Shown: positions 8,854-18,047, counted from the first letter of the stretch. The stretch: DNA of 58,766 nucleotides from Acidobacteriota bacterium (GCA_902812415.1 CADDZJ010000016.1:1-58766), one strand, 5' to 3'. The notes: a model not told the origin generated them from the letters alone. Translations and numbers: made by a program.

Positions 8854-10266
8854 TTACTCCGCCGCGCCAGCAATAACGCCCGCCTCTTCGGCTGTCTTGT
8901 GAACGAGATCCCTCATTTCAAATATGGAAATCGAAGGCAGCAACCGTGCAAACAGGTAGAACAGGCAGAAGAACAAGCCGAGCGACCCGAAGAGCACTTC
9001 CCAATCCGTCGGGGTGGGATAGAACTGACCCCAGGATGAAGGCACGAAATCGCGGTGCAGGCTTGTCACGATAATCACAAAGCGCTCCAGCCACATTCCC
9101 ACTTGAGCGACACCGGCGATCAGAAAGAGAGCCACGGTGTTGGTACGGATTCGATAGGACCACAGGAAAGTCATCGGAATCGCAATGTTGCATGCGATCA
9201 ATGTCCAGAAAACAATCGCGTAGGGCCCGGTCATGCGATTTAACATCATGTAGCTTTCAAACTTGTCGGCGCTGTAAAACGCCATGAAAGCTTCCATCAC
9301 GTAGCTGTAGGTTACAATCATGCCTGTGGCCAGCAGCAATTTCCCCATATTGTTCAGGTGGCGGATAGTGATGAAATCCTCCAGATGGAACCATTTCCTG
9401 AGCGGAATCGCCAGCATGATCACCATTGCGAAGCCCGAATAAATGGCTCCGGCAACGAAGTAAGGCGGGAAGATGGTGCTGTGCCAGCCCGGAACAATGG
9501 CAATGGTAAAGTCGAAGCTCACCACCGTGTGAACTGAAACCACCAGAGGCGTTGCGATGCCTGCCAGAAGCAGCGAAGCCACTTCATGCCGCCGCCAGTG
9601 TTTGACAGAGCCACGCCAGCCCATGGAGAAGAATCCGTAAGCCACCTTGGCAAGCTTGTTTTTGGCCTTATCACGCAGCGTCGCCAAGTCTGGGACCAGG
9701 CCCACATACCAGAACAAAAGCGAGACGGTGAAATAAGTCGAGACGGCAAACACGTCCCAAACGAGAGGGCTTCGAAACTGCGGCCACACGCCCATCGTGT
9801 CCGGGTAAGGAAACAGCCAGTAGAAGAGCCACGGCCGCCCCATGTGGATCAAGGGAAACATTCCCGCGCAGGCCACGGCGAAGATCGTCATCGCTTCAGC
9901 GAAGCGATTGATGGATGTTCTCCATTTCTGCCGCATGAGCAGCAGGAAGGCCGAGATCAGCGTGCCGGCGTGGCCGATTCCGATCCACCACACGAAATTG
10001 GTAATGGCGAAAGCCCAGGCCACCGGAATGTTGATGCCGAACTTGCCGACGCCGACAAAGAACAGCATCGTGATCCCGTAATTGAGGACGAGAAACAGAA
10101 AGAAAGCGATAGCAAACCCAAAGATCCAGCCCTTTCGCGTTCGGCCCAGCACCACTCCGGCTATCCGGTCTGAGACCGAGCCATAGCTGTGACCGGGCGC
10201 AATCCATGGGCTGCCCGGCTCGACAAATGCCGGCTTTTCCTCTGTGACAGGATCGACGGGATCCAT
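8854..10266 (-). CDS. actC: alternative complex III NrfD-like subunit ActC
   Basis: This is a polytopic NrfD/PsrC-family membrane protein of 470 residues with about ten helices. It is the proposed quinol-oxidising, proton-translocating membrane subunit of ACIII. Typical pieces are WWIGIGHAGTLISAFLLLMRQKWR and GWHSTIFPPYFVAGAIYSGFAM. It starts 3 bases after the actB stop. The N-terminal 35 residues are hydrophilic and cytoplasmic by inference. Confidence 0.94.
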   Translation of the reverse strand: MDPVDPVTEEKPAFVEPGSPWIAPGHSYGSVSDRIAGVVLGRTRKGWIFGFAIAFFLFLVLNYGITMLFFVGVGKFGINIPVAWAFAITNFVWWIGIGHAGTLISAFLLLMRQKWRTSINRFAEAMTIFAVACAGMFPLIHMGRPWLFYWLFPYPDTMGVWPQFRSPLVWDVFAVSTYFTVSLLFWYVGLVPDLATLRDKAKNKLAKVAYGFFSMGWRGSVKHWRRHEVASLLLAGIATPLVVSVHTVVSFDFTIAIVPGWHSTIFPPYFVAGAIYSGFAMVIMLAIPLRKWFHLEDFITIRHLNNMGKLLLATGMIVTYSYVMEAFMAFYSADKFESYMMLNRMTGPYAIVFWTLIACNIAIPMTFLWSYRIRTNTVALFLIAGVAQVGMWLERFVIIVTSLHRDFVPSSWGQFYPTPTDWEVLFGSLGLFFCLFYLFARLLPSISIFEMRDLVHKTAEEAGVIAGAAE

Positions 10267-10269
10267 GAA

Positions 10270-13200
10270 CTATGACTCCTTAATCTCAGGGTTCGGATTC
10301 CACAATTTGGCCAGATAAGTCGTCCTCGGCCGGGTATTTAGCTCTTCCAGCAACCCGTACTTGCGGCTTTGTGCCTTCAATTTCGCAACCTGGCTGTTCT
10401 CATCGCGAATATTGCCGAAGACAATCGCCTGGGTCGGGCAAGTCTGCTGGCAGGCCGTCAGGACTTCGCCATCCTTCAGCTTGCGCCCTTCCTCTTCCGC
10501 ATAAATTTCGTGATAGCGAATCCGTTGAATGCAGTAAGTGCACTTTTCCATCACGCCGCGGCTTCGCACCGTGACGCGCGGGTTGCGCAGAGGAAACAGG
10601 CTGGGGGTGTTCCAATCCGAAAACAAATAGAAGTTAAAACGCCGCACCTTGTAGGGGCAATTGTTCGAGCAGTACCGGGTTCCCACGCAGCGGTTGTAAA
10701 TCATCTCGTTGATGCCTTCGGGGCTGTGGACGGTCGCCCCCACCGGACACACATACTCGCAGGGGGCGTTCTCGCACTGCATGCAGGGAACCGTTTCGTG
10801 ATAAATTTCCGGATTGTCGAGGTTGCCGCGAAAATACGTATCGACGCGAATCCAGTGCATGGGGCGCCCGCGGCCCACTTGATCCTTGCCGACCACCGCG
10901 ATGTTATTTTCCGCCTGGCAGGCGATGATGCAGGCATTGCACCCGATGCAGGCGTTGAGATCGATCGACATTCCCCACTGATACCCCTTGCTGTAGTCGT
11001 ACGGGGGGTACAAGGATTGCGCTTGCGTCGTCATGTCCGGCGAGTCTTTGGCAAAGTCAGGATTCTGCCGGTATTCCTCCAGGGTAGCCACCCGCACCAG
11101 ATCCCGATGAAATGCAGAAACCGTTTCGCCTTCCCTCGGGTTGGAAGGCTGACCGATCACGAAATGGTGCTGCGTCATTACCAACTCATAGCGTTGGTTT
11201 GTCCGGGCGACTTCAAGCCCAGACCCAAACCACGCATTTTCAGCCGTGCGAATCGAGTAGGCATTAAACCCTCGATCCGTCCCAATGCGACCTGCGCGCT
11301 GACGGCCATAACCGAGCGTGAGCACCACGCAGTCATCTGCCTGGCCCGGCACAACGAGAAGCGGCCCTAAGACCTTCCGGCCCTGAAAGCTCAGTTCGAC
11401 CACTTCGTATTTACTGGACTCAGTAGGTCCCGGGCTGTACCAAGGTCCGCCGGTTCCGGGACCCATGCCCGGCCCCTGGGTCTTCACGGTTTTCATCTCT
11501 CGATTCAACCGTTCGGCGGTTGCCGGACTGACCATCACGGCGTTGTCCCAAGTGAGCTTGGTGAGCGGCTTCGGCAGTTCCTGCAGCCAGCCATTGTTGG
11601 TGAAACTGCCATCCCAGATCGTCGGGTCAGGTATAAAGACAATCTCAAGGCCCGAACTTTGAGGTCCAGAACTCGCGGGAGTCACATCGAGGTCTTTTCG
11701 GAGCGCCACCTGCTTCGGTTGAAACGCCGTGCCGTCAATCACGCCTTTTTCAAGCCACGACTCCCACTGAACTTCAAACGCCTGGGGACTCAACTGCTTC
11801 TGCTGCGATTGCCAGTAATCATGCACAATCGTGTGCCCCGTCCGGCCCGGCTGCCCCTGGAAGAGCGTCAGCAATTCATAAGCCGACTTGCCATCATAGA
11901 GCGGCGCAATCAGCGGCTGAATGGTGCTCACCGTGCCATCGTAAGCGCGCGCATCGCCCCAACTTTCCAGATAGTGAGCGGCGGGCACGTGCCAGTTGCA
12001 AAGCACCGAAGTTTCATCCTCATAAAGCCCCAGATAAATCCTTTGCTGGACTTTCGTAAGGTTCTCGGCAAAAGGAATATCCGCGGGAGCAGTATAGACC
12101 GGATTATGCCCGAGGATGATGAGCGTCTGGACCTTGCCCGACCCCATATCCGAAACAAGTTGGCGGAAGGATTGGGTTTGATTCGTGGGGCTGATTTCAA
12201 TCGAGTCGATATAGACCACCGTCTTGCCGACGTTTCCCAACGCGGCATTCATGGCATGCGCCAAAGCGTGTACCGCCGGAGGCTGAGGCTCTCCGGCCAC
12301 AATGACGCTCGAACCGCGATGGTTCTGAAGGTCGCGGACAAGAGCAGGAAGCCAATCGGAAGGCAGATTCGGGAGAGAAGCCTCACCAAGACCCTGAACT
12401 TTAACACCCAACGCTCCGGCGAGCGAGCGCGCAAATATCTCCACCTGGCTTGGCCGCAATCGCAATCGATGATCCGCCTGCACTCCGGTAATGGTCGGCG
12501 TGGCTTCCACCGCGTAAAGGCGGTTCATTTTGGAGTCAGGCCCCGTTACCCGGCGCTTGTTTGCAAAATCATTGGCATAGCGGACTCCGGCCGGATGCGT
12601 AAAAAGAAAGTCTGCGTCCAGCGACACAATAACATCGGCCTGATCGAATTTGTAAATCGTCTCGACATATTCCCCAAAGGCCAGTCGAGCGCCTTCGCGC
12701 GTATTGTCCCGCGCCAACGGCTCATATTGATGCCACTGCGCCTGCGGGAACTGCTTCAATAAATCGCGCAGTTGATCTCCGAGCGTCGGCGAAGTGACGG
12801 TGCCGGTCAGGAAGCGCAAACCGGCGCCCTGATTCCTCAAGTGGGCGGCGCGCAGTTCATCCACCTGCACGAGAAAATCACTCCAACTCCCGACCCGCCC
12901 CTCATGAATTAGCACCTGGGAGCGGTCCGGATCATAAAGATCCAGGACGGAAGCCTGCATGAAGATATTGGCTCGGCCAAGGCTTCCGGGATGGTCATTA
13001 TTGCCCTCGATCTTCGTCGGCCGCCCCATGAAGCTCCACACCAGGACGCCTTGCCCCACCCCTTGCCACGGCATGGCGCTGGCATAGAACAGAGGCTTTC
13101 CGGGAACAAATTCTTCCGGCGCGTTCACGTAGGGAACAATTTTTTCCACAGGCATCTTCGTGCAGGCGGTCAGCCCCGCCAAAGCCGCCGAAGCCCCCAT

Positions 13201-13404
13201 CAGCTTTAATGCGTCGCGTCGGTTCATTCCGCTGCGAGACTTCTCCACGCCGTATGGAAACTCGCTGTTCAGAAACCTCTTGTACTCCTCGGTTTCCGCC
13301 ACCTCTTCCAGGCTGCGCCAGAACCTCTTGCCCGCATCCGTTTCCAGCTTGCTCCGTATGGAAACCAGATCGAGGCGCCCGTTGTCGTTGTCCTTACTGC
13401 TCAT
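10270..13404 (-). CDS. actB: alternative complex III iron-sulfur subunit ActB
   Basis: This is a large periplasmic subunit of about 1044 residues, fusing a molybdopterin-oxidoreductase-like domain (no evident Mo-binding function in this family) with a C-terminal ferredoxin domain. A twin-arginine signal (MNRRDALKLMGAS...GLTAC) sits about 60 residues in, after an N-terminal cytoplasmic stretch usual for ActB. Four Fe-S binding groups are visible in the last third: CIGCNACIIAC, CMQCENAPCEYVCP, CVGTRYCSNNCP, and CTYC with CQQTCP. I chose the ATG at 13404 because GGGAG lies just upstream; an in-frame TTG at 13416 is less likely. Confidence 0.95.
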   Translation of the reverse strand: MSSKDNDNGRLDLVSIRSKLETDAGKRFWRSLEEVAETEEYKRFLNSEFPYGVEKSRSGMNRRDALKLMGASAALAGLTACTKMPVEKIVPYVNAPEEFVPGKPLFYASAMPWQGVGQGVLVWSFMGRPTKIEGNNDHPGSLGRANIFMQASVLDLYDPDRSQVLIHEGRVGSWSDFLVQVDELRAAHLRNQGAGLRFLTGTVTSPTLGDQLRDLLKQFPQAQWHQYEPLARDNTREGARLAFGEYVETIYKFDQADVIVSLDADFLFTHPAGVRYANDFANKRRVTGPDSKMNRLYAVEATPTITGVQADHRLRLRPSQVEIFARSLAGALGVKVQGLGEASLPNLPSDWLPALVRDLQNHRGSSVIVAGEPQPPAVHALAHAMNAALGNVGKTVVYIDSIEISPTNQTQSFRQLVSDMGSGKVQTLIILGHNPVYTAPADIPFAENLTKVQQRIYLGLYEDETSVLCNWHVPAAHYLESWGDARAYDGTVSTIQPLIAPLYDGKSAYELLTLFQGQPGRTGHTIVHDYWQSQQKQLSPQAFEVQWESWLEKGVIDGTAFQPKQVALRKDLDVTPASSGPQSSGLEIVFIPDPTIWDGSFTNNGWLQELPKPLTKLTWDNAVMVSPATAERLNREMKTVKTQGPGMGPGTGGPWYSPGPTESSKYEVVELSFQGRKVLGPLLVVPGQADDCVVLTLGYGRQRAGRIGTDRGFNAYSIRTAENAWFGSGLEVARTNQRYELVMTQHHFVIGQPSNPREGETVSAFHRDLVRVATLEEYRQNPDFAKDSPDMTTQAQSLYPPYDYSKGYQWGMSIDLNACIGCNACIIACQAENNIAVVGKDQVGRGRPMHWIRVDTYFRGNLDNPEIYHETVPCMQCENAPCEYVCPVGATVHSPEGINEMIYNRCVGTRYCSNNCPYKVRRFNFYLFSDWNTPSLFPLRNPRVTVRSRGVMEKCTYCIQRIRYHEIYAEEEGRKLKDGEVLTACQQTCPTQAIVFGNIRDENSQVAKLKAQSRKYGLLEELNTRPRTTYLAKLWNPNPEIKES

Positions 13405-13434
13405 GAATTCTCCCAACTTCCAGGCTCGAATAAG

Positions 13435-14091
13435 TTACCGGTGACAGGTGTAGCAGTCTGTGATGATTCGCGGAGACTGAATGTGATACTCCTTCACCAG
13501 CTTGCGGCCCAAAGCATCCTGGTCCGGCGGAGGCTTGTAAGTGGCGCTGAAAACGTATTGTTTGGGTCGGACGTAGCGCCAGGGATGCTTGTGGCAGTTA
13601 ATGCACCAGCGCATGTAAAGCGTGTTCGCTCGATAGGTGATCGGCATATCGCCGATCGGCCCGTGGCACGTGGTGCAACCAATTCCTTTTGCAATATGAA
13701 TGCTGTGGTTGAAATAAACGAAATCGGGGAGCTCGTTCACCCGCACCCAAGTGATCGATTGATCCGTCAGGTAGCTCTCACGCACCGGTTCGAGCATGGG
13801 ACTGTTTACCCAGATCTTAGAATGACAGCTCATGCAAGTGTGCGTGGGCGGGATGCCTGCAAACGAAGAAGTTTCGACTGACGTGTGGCAGTAGCGGCAA
13901 TCGATTCCATCGTCCGTGACGTGGTGCTTGTGGCTGAAGGGAACCGGCTGAACCTGGTGCTCGCCCAGGTAGACGTTGTAACTGTTGTTGACCTCCCAGG
14001 CGATGATGCAGATCGCCGCAATCAGAAGTACGATGCCATAGAGAGTGGCCTTCGCAAGGGTATTTGCTGCGCGATGGAAGATCTGGGCCAT
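13435..14091 (-). CDS. actA: alternative complex III pentaheme cytochrome ActA
   Basis: This is the first gene of the operon. It encodes a multiheme cytochrome c with one N-terminal transmembrane anchor (ATLYGIVLLIAAICIIAW) and five CxxCH motifs: CRYCH, CMSCH, CTTCH, CINCH and CYTCH, the last at the very C-terminus. The 218-residue length and heme count match ActA. It would relay electrons from ActB toward ActE and the caa3 oxidase. The start ATG has an upstream GAAGG. The promoter at 14396-14424 probably serves this gene and everything down to 779. Confidence 0.95.
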   Translation of the reverse strand: MAQIFHRAANTLAKATLYGIVLLIAAICIIAWEVNNSYNVYLGEHQVQPVPFSHKHHVTDDGIDCRYCHTSVETSSFAGIPPTHTCMSCHSKIWVNSPMLEPVRESYLTDQSITWVRVNELPDFVYFNHSIHIAKGIGCTTCHGPIGDMPITYRANTLYMRWCINCHKHPWRYVRPKQYVFSATYKPPPDQDALGRKLVKEYHIQSPRIITDCYTCHR

Positions 14092-14395
14092 GAAAGTGCC
14101 TTCGTCGAAATTACAATCTCAAATTGCGCGCCAGTCTGGATGTTGCCTGATGCTCACCGAAGAAACGATTGGGGCAGAGCCCGTTTGGTGAAAAGTCTTG
14201 AAGCAGGTTTCGGTCGGCGTCGCGGAACGTAGATGCCGACGCTCTCCCGCATCAAAAAACTCGCTCCGCTGAATCACATCGAGGTCGAGCTTAAAGAACA
14301 GAAACGAAGTCTCTGACCAAATGTGGAATCTTAGGGCGCAAGAGTGGCCGCTGTCAAGAACGTTCAGGGGGTTGAGTTTCGCTGAATCACGAAAC
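14092..14395 (-). other. long 5' leader of the act-cta operon
   Basis: About 300 nt lie between the predicted -10 box and the actA start. No convincing coding sequence is seen here. I could not recognise a known riboswitch or T-box motif by eye. A leader this long ahead of a respiratory operon could carry post-transcriptional control, but that is inference only. Confidence 0.35.
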
Positions 14396-14424
14396 AGTAT
14401 ATCCATCGGACAATGGGCTGTCAA
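14396..14424 (-). promoter_or_regulatory. sigma70-type promoter for the act-cta operon
   Basis: On the minus strand the sequence reads TTGACA (14424-14419), a 17-base spacer, then TATACT (14401-14396). The -35 is a perfect consensus, and the -10 has five of six consensus bases at optimal spacing. It is preceded by an A/T-rich AAATTTTTACAAAAATT tract that could act as an UP element. Transcription would start near 14389. Confidence 0.75.
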
Positions 14425-14540
14425 ATTTTTGTAAAAATTTGGTAGAGCCTACTCACATCGTATCCTCTCAGGGGATTGAAGCGCCTCAGGGTTAAGAGGT
14501 GAGGGAAAATGGCTGCCTTTGGGAGGCCAAGAGATTGTGT

Positions 14541-15089
14541 TTAACGGCCAAAGAGGTTCTGAAATTCTTCCGAACGTTTGCGCAATTCCAGCCAGTCAAA
14601 GAAGAGATCCGGCGTTTGCAGCCAGACGCGAAACCAGGCGGCGATTTCCTGCTTTTCGCGGCGTTTCTCGGGTCGAATTTTGGGATTGGCAGCGAGGCTC
14701 TCGGCGCGTTGCTTCCCTTTGCGCAGAAGCGACCGGACTAGCGACATGCCCGCGCGGTCGTTCGTTTTCTGATATTCGCAGTGCGCTGCATGTAGCCTCA
14801 GCAGAGAAGCTTCTGTGCTGGCAAGATCGTGAAAATGCAGCGCATCCTTCAGACGGCTGGCGTAAGGCTCAGGCATTGAGGAGTCCACATACAGGTCTTC
14901 GTATTCAACAATGTGTCCCGCCTGTTGCAAGACTTGGGCAATGTAAGCAGCTGAAGTTGCTCCTCTGTCGCCCAATTGCCGGTGGAGTTCCTGTCGGATG
15001 GCTTGCATTTCAGCGCGCCTGATGACCTGGAACCCTTTTTCGGCGCAAACGCTGAGAATGATCTGCTTCTTGGAAGGAGATGCGCGAGC
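14541..15089 (-). CDS. conserved hypothetical protein downstream of mltG
   Basis: This is a soluble protein of about 182 residues whose N-terminal part (IILSVCAEKGFQVIRRAEMQAIRQELHRQLG, read in pieces) suggests a helical domain. It is followed by a VEYEDLYVD segment and a Lys/Arg-rich helical C-terminus. I recall similar unnamed proteins following mltG in acidobacteria but know no function. I take the ATG at 15089, 8 bases after the mltG stop; an ATG at 15131 overlapping mltG is possible. It is probably cotranscribed with ruvX and mltG. Confidence 0.65.
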   Translation of the reverse strand, partial: ARASPSKKQIILSVCAEKGFQVIRRAEMQAIRQELHRQLGDRGATSAAYIAQVLQQAGHIVEYEDLYVDSSMPEPYASRLKDALHFHDLASTEASLLRLHAAHCEYQKTNDRAGMSLVRSLLRKGKQRAESLAANPKIRPEKRREKQEIAAWFRVWLQTPDLFFDWLELRKRSEEFQNLFGR

Positions 15090-15096
15090 CATAAGC

Positions 15097-16161
15097 TCAT
15101 CGAGAAACAGCCTTGGCAGTCGGGCGGGCATCGCGTTCGGTTGATTGCGCCTCCCGGCGCGAACGAACCACATTCCGATTGTGTTCCGCCAGGGTGTCGG
15201 CAAAGTAGTGGCCGCCGTGATGGTTGCTGACAAAATAGAGCGCGCTTCCGGGTGCAGGATGAAGGGCGGCTTCGATGGAAGCCATGCCCGGGCTGCAAAT
15301 CGGGCCAGGCGGCAAACCTGCGTGTACGTACGTGTTGTAAGGCGAAGGGTTCAGAAGGTCGCTCTGCGTGATGGGGCCGTTGAAAGGATCCGACAGGCCC
15401 GCGGTCTGGTTCAGTCGCACAGCGTAAACCACGGTCGGATCACATTGCAAGAGCATGCCTTTCTGAAGCCGCCGCAGGAAGACGCCCGCAATCATCGGAC
15501 GTTCTTGAGGATCAGGCGTTTCCTTCTCAACCAGCGATGCCAGCGTGATGATTTGGTGCAAATTTCCCGAAGGTGAAGGCAGGTCCTGCCGAATATGAAC
15601 GTCAAATTTCTGCCGGAAACGAGCTAGCATGGTTTCGACCACCTGCGACGTAGGGACTCCCCGAGGAAAACGGTATGTATCGGGAAAAAGGTAGCCTTCG
15701 AGTGAGTTCGCTTCCGGATCAAGGTCCCGAATAAGGTCAGGATTTCCGGTCGCCGCCAGGAACCGCTTGGGGTTTAATCCGATCTCACGCTGAAAAATGC
15801 GAGCCATGTCAAAGCGGTCTGACCCCTCAGGAATGACGATGGCGTGCAGATAGACTTCGCCCCGAACGAGTTTCCAATAAACCTGTGAGGCGCTGAGCGG
15901 GCGGTCAAAAAGGTATTCGCCGAACTTGAGCGTTTCATGATGCCATCGGCCCGCCCAGTATCGGAAAAGGAAAGGGAAGCGGTGGGGCAGAACGCCGGAT
16001 TGGACAAGCAAGTCTGCCACCCGGGGCGCCCGAGCGCCGGGGGGAACGACCAGAACCAGGCGACCCTGATAGCCGCGATACGGAATATAAAGCTCTTTGG
16101 CGAGCCAAGCCCCGGCGCCGAACACGATGACAAGAGGAATGATGAGGAGCCATTTCCTCAT
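15097..16161 (-). CDS. mltG: endolytic transglycosylase MltG
   Basis: This YceG/MltG family enzyme cleaves nascent glycan strands in the periplasm and is thought to set chain length. It has 354 residues with one N-terminal transmembrane helix (WLLIIPLVIVFGAGAWLA), a LysM-like segment, then the catalytic domain with the ASLVEKET motif containing the catalytic Glu and the conserved SPYNTYVHAGLPPGPICSPG. The length matches the family. Its ATG overlaps the ruvX stop (ATGA at 16158-16161). Confidence 0.95.
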   Translation of the reverse strand: MRKWLLIIPLVIVFGAGAWLAKELYIPYRGYQGRLVLVVPPGARAPRVADLLVQSGVLPHRFPFLFRYWAGRWHHETLKFGEYLFDRPLSASQVYWKLVRGEVYLHAIVIPEGSDRFDMARIFQREIGLNPKRFLAATGNPDLIRDLDPEANSLEGYLFPDTYRFPRGVPTSQVVETMLARFRQKFDVHIRQDLPSPSGNLHQIITLASLVEKETPDPQERPMIAGVFLRRLQKGMLLQCDPTVVYAVRLNQTAGLSDPFNGPITQSDLLNPSPYNTYVHAGLPPGPICSPGMASIEAALHPAPGSALYFVSNHHGGHYFADTLAEHNRNVVRSRREAQSTERDARPTAKAVSR

Positions 16162-16613
16162 ATGTCGGCTCCCGATTTGGTCGCCTGGATGGCCTGACTG
16201 GCCCTTGCGTCGAGATAGCCTTGCAAAATCAGGGTTGCGGCCACTCGATCCACCGCTCGCTGGCGCTTCTCGCGGCCCATCCCTGCGGCGCGAAGCAGGC
16301 GGCCCGCCTCGACGCTGGTGAGCCGCTCATCCCACAGTTTCACTTCGCAATTCACGCGTCGCCGCAGTTTTTCCGCGAATTCGGCCACAAGTCTGGACAT
16401 TTGATTTTCTGTGCCATCTTTGCTGAGCGGATAGCCTAGAACGACTTCGACGGCTGAACAATCTTCCACCATCGCCGTCACCGCCGCCAAATCAGTCGCC
16501 AGATTCTTGCGTTCAATCGTCTCCAGCCCTTGTGCAATGATCCCCAAGGGGTCTGACACAGCAACTCCCAGACGCCTGAGGCCGAAATCGATGGCCAGCA
16601 CTCTTCCGCGCAC
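16158..16613 (-). CDS. ruvX: putative pre-16S rRNA nuclease / RuvX (YqgF)
   Basis: This is an RNase H-fold nuclease of the YqgF/RuvX family, 151 residues long, linked to 16S rRNA 5' maturation. The first catalytic Asp lies in LAIDFGLRRLGVAVSD. The GYPLSKDGTENQMS motif, the Glu in WDERLTSVEA, and the C-terminal RAVDRVAATLILQGYL with a further Asp are all present. The start is GTG. It is the first gene of a translationally coupled pair with mltG. Confidence 0.93.
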   Translation of the reverse strand: MRGRVLAIDFGLRRLGVAVSDPLGIIAQGLETIERKNLATDLAAVTAMVEDCSAVEVVLGYPLSKDGTENQMSRLVAEFAEKLRRRVNCEVKLWDERLTSVEAGRLLRAAGMGREKRQRAVDRVAATLILQGYLDARASQAIQATKSGADI

Positions 16614-16679
16614 TTATCTTTCCCATCCCGCAGTCCGCCATGCGAACTGCCTTATGAAATCGCTCCAGCGGAGCCATGC

Positions 16680-16925
16680 CTATGCGGAAGCTGGCTTTGG
16701 CGCCACGACCGGAGGCAGATCAAAGGCCTTGATTTCAGACTGGAATTGCACCCGCCGATGGCTGCCATCGCAGAAAGGCTTATTTTCCGAATGTCCGCAC
16801 CGGCACAAGCTCACCGATGTGCGCCCGGCCAAACCAAAAGCATTCCCCTCCTGATCCACGATCTCAAAATCGCCCTCAATGCGCACCGAGCCGTTATTCC
16901 GAACCGTTATTTTAGTTGTCGCCAA
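16680..16925 (-). CDS. CDGSH iron-sulfur domain protein
   Basis: This is a small protein (81 residues) with one complete CDGSH [2Fe-2S]-binding motif: CRCGHSENKPFCDGSH, with the three Cys and one His ligands intact. Such proteins are redox or Fe-S transfer factors whose bacterial role is not well defined. The C-terminus is a short Pro/Ala-rich tail. It lies 66 bases upstream of ruvX on the same strand and could be cotranscribed. Confidence 0.88.
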   Translation of the reverse strand: MATTKITVRNNGSVRIEGDFEIVDQEGNAFGLAGRTSVSLCRCGHSENKPFCDGSHRRVQFQSEIKAFDLPPVVAPKPASA

Positions 16926-16994
16926 AGTTCACCTCTTTGAATCATTAGAAAGTCGTGACAAGCTCCTACGACTCACGCTCTGTGGTTGCGCCGC

Positions 16995-17429
16995 TCATCT
17001 CCAATATAACCTGCCAGGAAGGACACAAATCAAGATTCCGAAGAAGACCAGTGAGATCGCGCCGTGCAAAATCATCCAGCTCTTGCGAGGCATGCGCCAT
17101 CGTCCGGACACCAGTCTTCGGGCGCGAATGTAAGCGATCCCGTGCAAAATCAGCAGGCAGAACACCAGAATCAACTTGGCCTGGAACCATGTGGCGTGCA
17201 GATAAAATGAAGCGCGCCCCGCAACCAGGAGAGCGCCGGTAATCAATGTGATCAGCGCGCCAGGGTTGGCCATACCGTTCAGCATTCTCATTTCCGCATG
17301 GCCCAGCGCCGCGCGGGCCTCAGGGAAGGCCTCCTCAGCATGCTGACCGAGAAGGCTCGTGGCTACCAGCAGTCCCCCAATCCAAAAAACCAAGCCAATA
17401 ATATGGAATAGCAATACCCACATGACCAT
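16995..17429 (-). CDS. HemJ/CopD-like four-helix membrane protein
   Basis: The protein has 144 residues and four predicted helices. The first helix carries a His in LFHIIGLVFWIGGL and ends with a second His. The third has WFQAKLILVFCLLILH, resembling the Lys/His pattern of HemJ (protoporphyrinogen oxidase) and of CopD/DUF2269 relatives. The match is by pattern only, so a heme-binding or metal-related role is inference. It starts with MVMW at 17429, with an in-frame ATG two codons later, and lies 77 bases from the divergent sugE remnant. Confidence 0.6.
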   Translation of the reverse strand: MVMWVLLFHIIGLVFWIGGLLVATSLLGQHAEEAFPEARAALGHAEMRMLNGMANPGALITLITGALLVAGRASFYLHATWFQAKLILVFCLLILHGIAYIRARRLVSGRWRMPRKSWMILHGAISLVFFGILICVLPGRLYWR

Positions 17430-17506
17430 GTCTTTGTCTCTCCTTCTTCTCCATCCAGGCGATCACACAGACTCGACTTTGCCGAAGCATGCTATATTCC
17501 CCATCG

Positions 17507-17740
17507 ATGGCTTGGACTATCCTCATTATCGCTGGTTTGTTTGAAATTATGTAGGCTTTGGGGCTGAAATACGCTCAAGGCTTCACGCGGCTGGTCCCTT
17601 CCATCATCACCATTCTGGGCATGGCAGCCAGCATGATCCTGCTGGCCCGCGCCACGCGCAGCCTTCCCATCGGCACCGCCTACGCCATCTGGACTGGCAT
17701 TGGGACGGTGGGCGCCGCGATAGGTGGAATGATATTGTTT
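17507..17740 (+). pseudogene. sugE: sugE/gdx small multidrug resistance exporter, 5' part
   Basis: Translation from the ATG at 17507 gives the start of a SugE/Gdx (guanidinium exporter, SMR family) protein: MAWTILIIAGLFEI, then a TAG stop at 17552-17554 where the family has Trp, then [15 protein letters not shown] and [18 protein letters not shown]. Homology ends at ILF (17738-17740), after 78 codons. The last 27 codons and stop are found at 26649-26732 beyond the 8.9-kb insert. Joined, the two parts make about 105 residues, the usual SMR length. The gene is therefore disrupted both by the insertion and by an amber mutation. Confidence 0.88.
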
Positions 17741-17770
17741 ACGCAAATTTTGTGCACAACATTTTCTGAG

Positions 17771-17800
17771 ATATGTTGGGATGTCCTTTATGTTGTCGTG
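17771..17800 (+). repeat. left terminal inverted repeat of the sugE element
   Basis: This 30-bp repeat begins ATATGTTGGGAT and ends TTATGTTGTCGTG. It is matched in inverted orientation at 26617-26646 with three differences, at positions 13, 16 and 17. Immediately outside it, at 17750-17759, is the perfect palindrome TTGTGCACAA. Confidence 0.85.
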
Positions 17801-18047
17801 CGTCATCTAACGCCTCTTTGGTTGGAATTCTTCGAGTCGGGGTCGGCCACATAAAACGGCGCATCGCACGCCCACTCGTTGACGGGGCATCAGTTTCGAT
17901 TTGCTCTAATAATGGAAGACGCGTGAAGAGCGCTGAGTTGCATGGAGCCACAGGATCAACACGTCTGGGAGGTTTCAACTTGGGGTGTCAGTCGTAGCCT
18001 TTCAATTTCCGGTCTCTCCGTCATCCAAGCGTTTCAGGCCTGGCGTT

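Noticed and set aside
10369-11370. A 333-residue plus-strand frame
   Set aside because: Antisense to the Fe-S region of actB; no recognisable motif.
14119-14424. A 101-residue minus-strand frame ahead of actA
   Set aside because: It starts upstream of and across the predicted promoter, lacks a ribosome site and has no domain; I treat it as leader DNA.
17552-17554. TAG in sugE as pyrrolysine
   Set aside because: The position is a conserved Trp in a membrane helix, not a methylamine methyltransferase site, and the gene is also split by an insertion.
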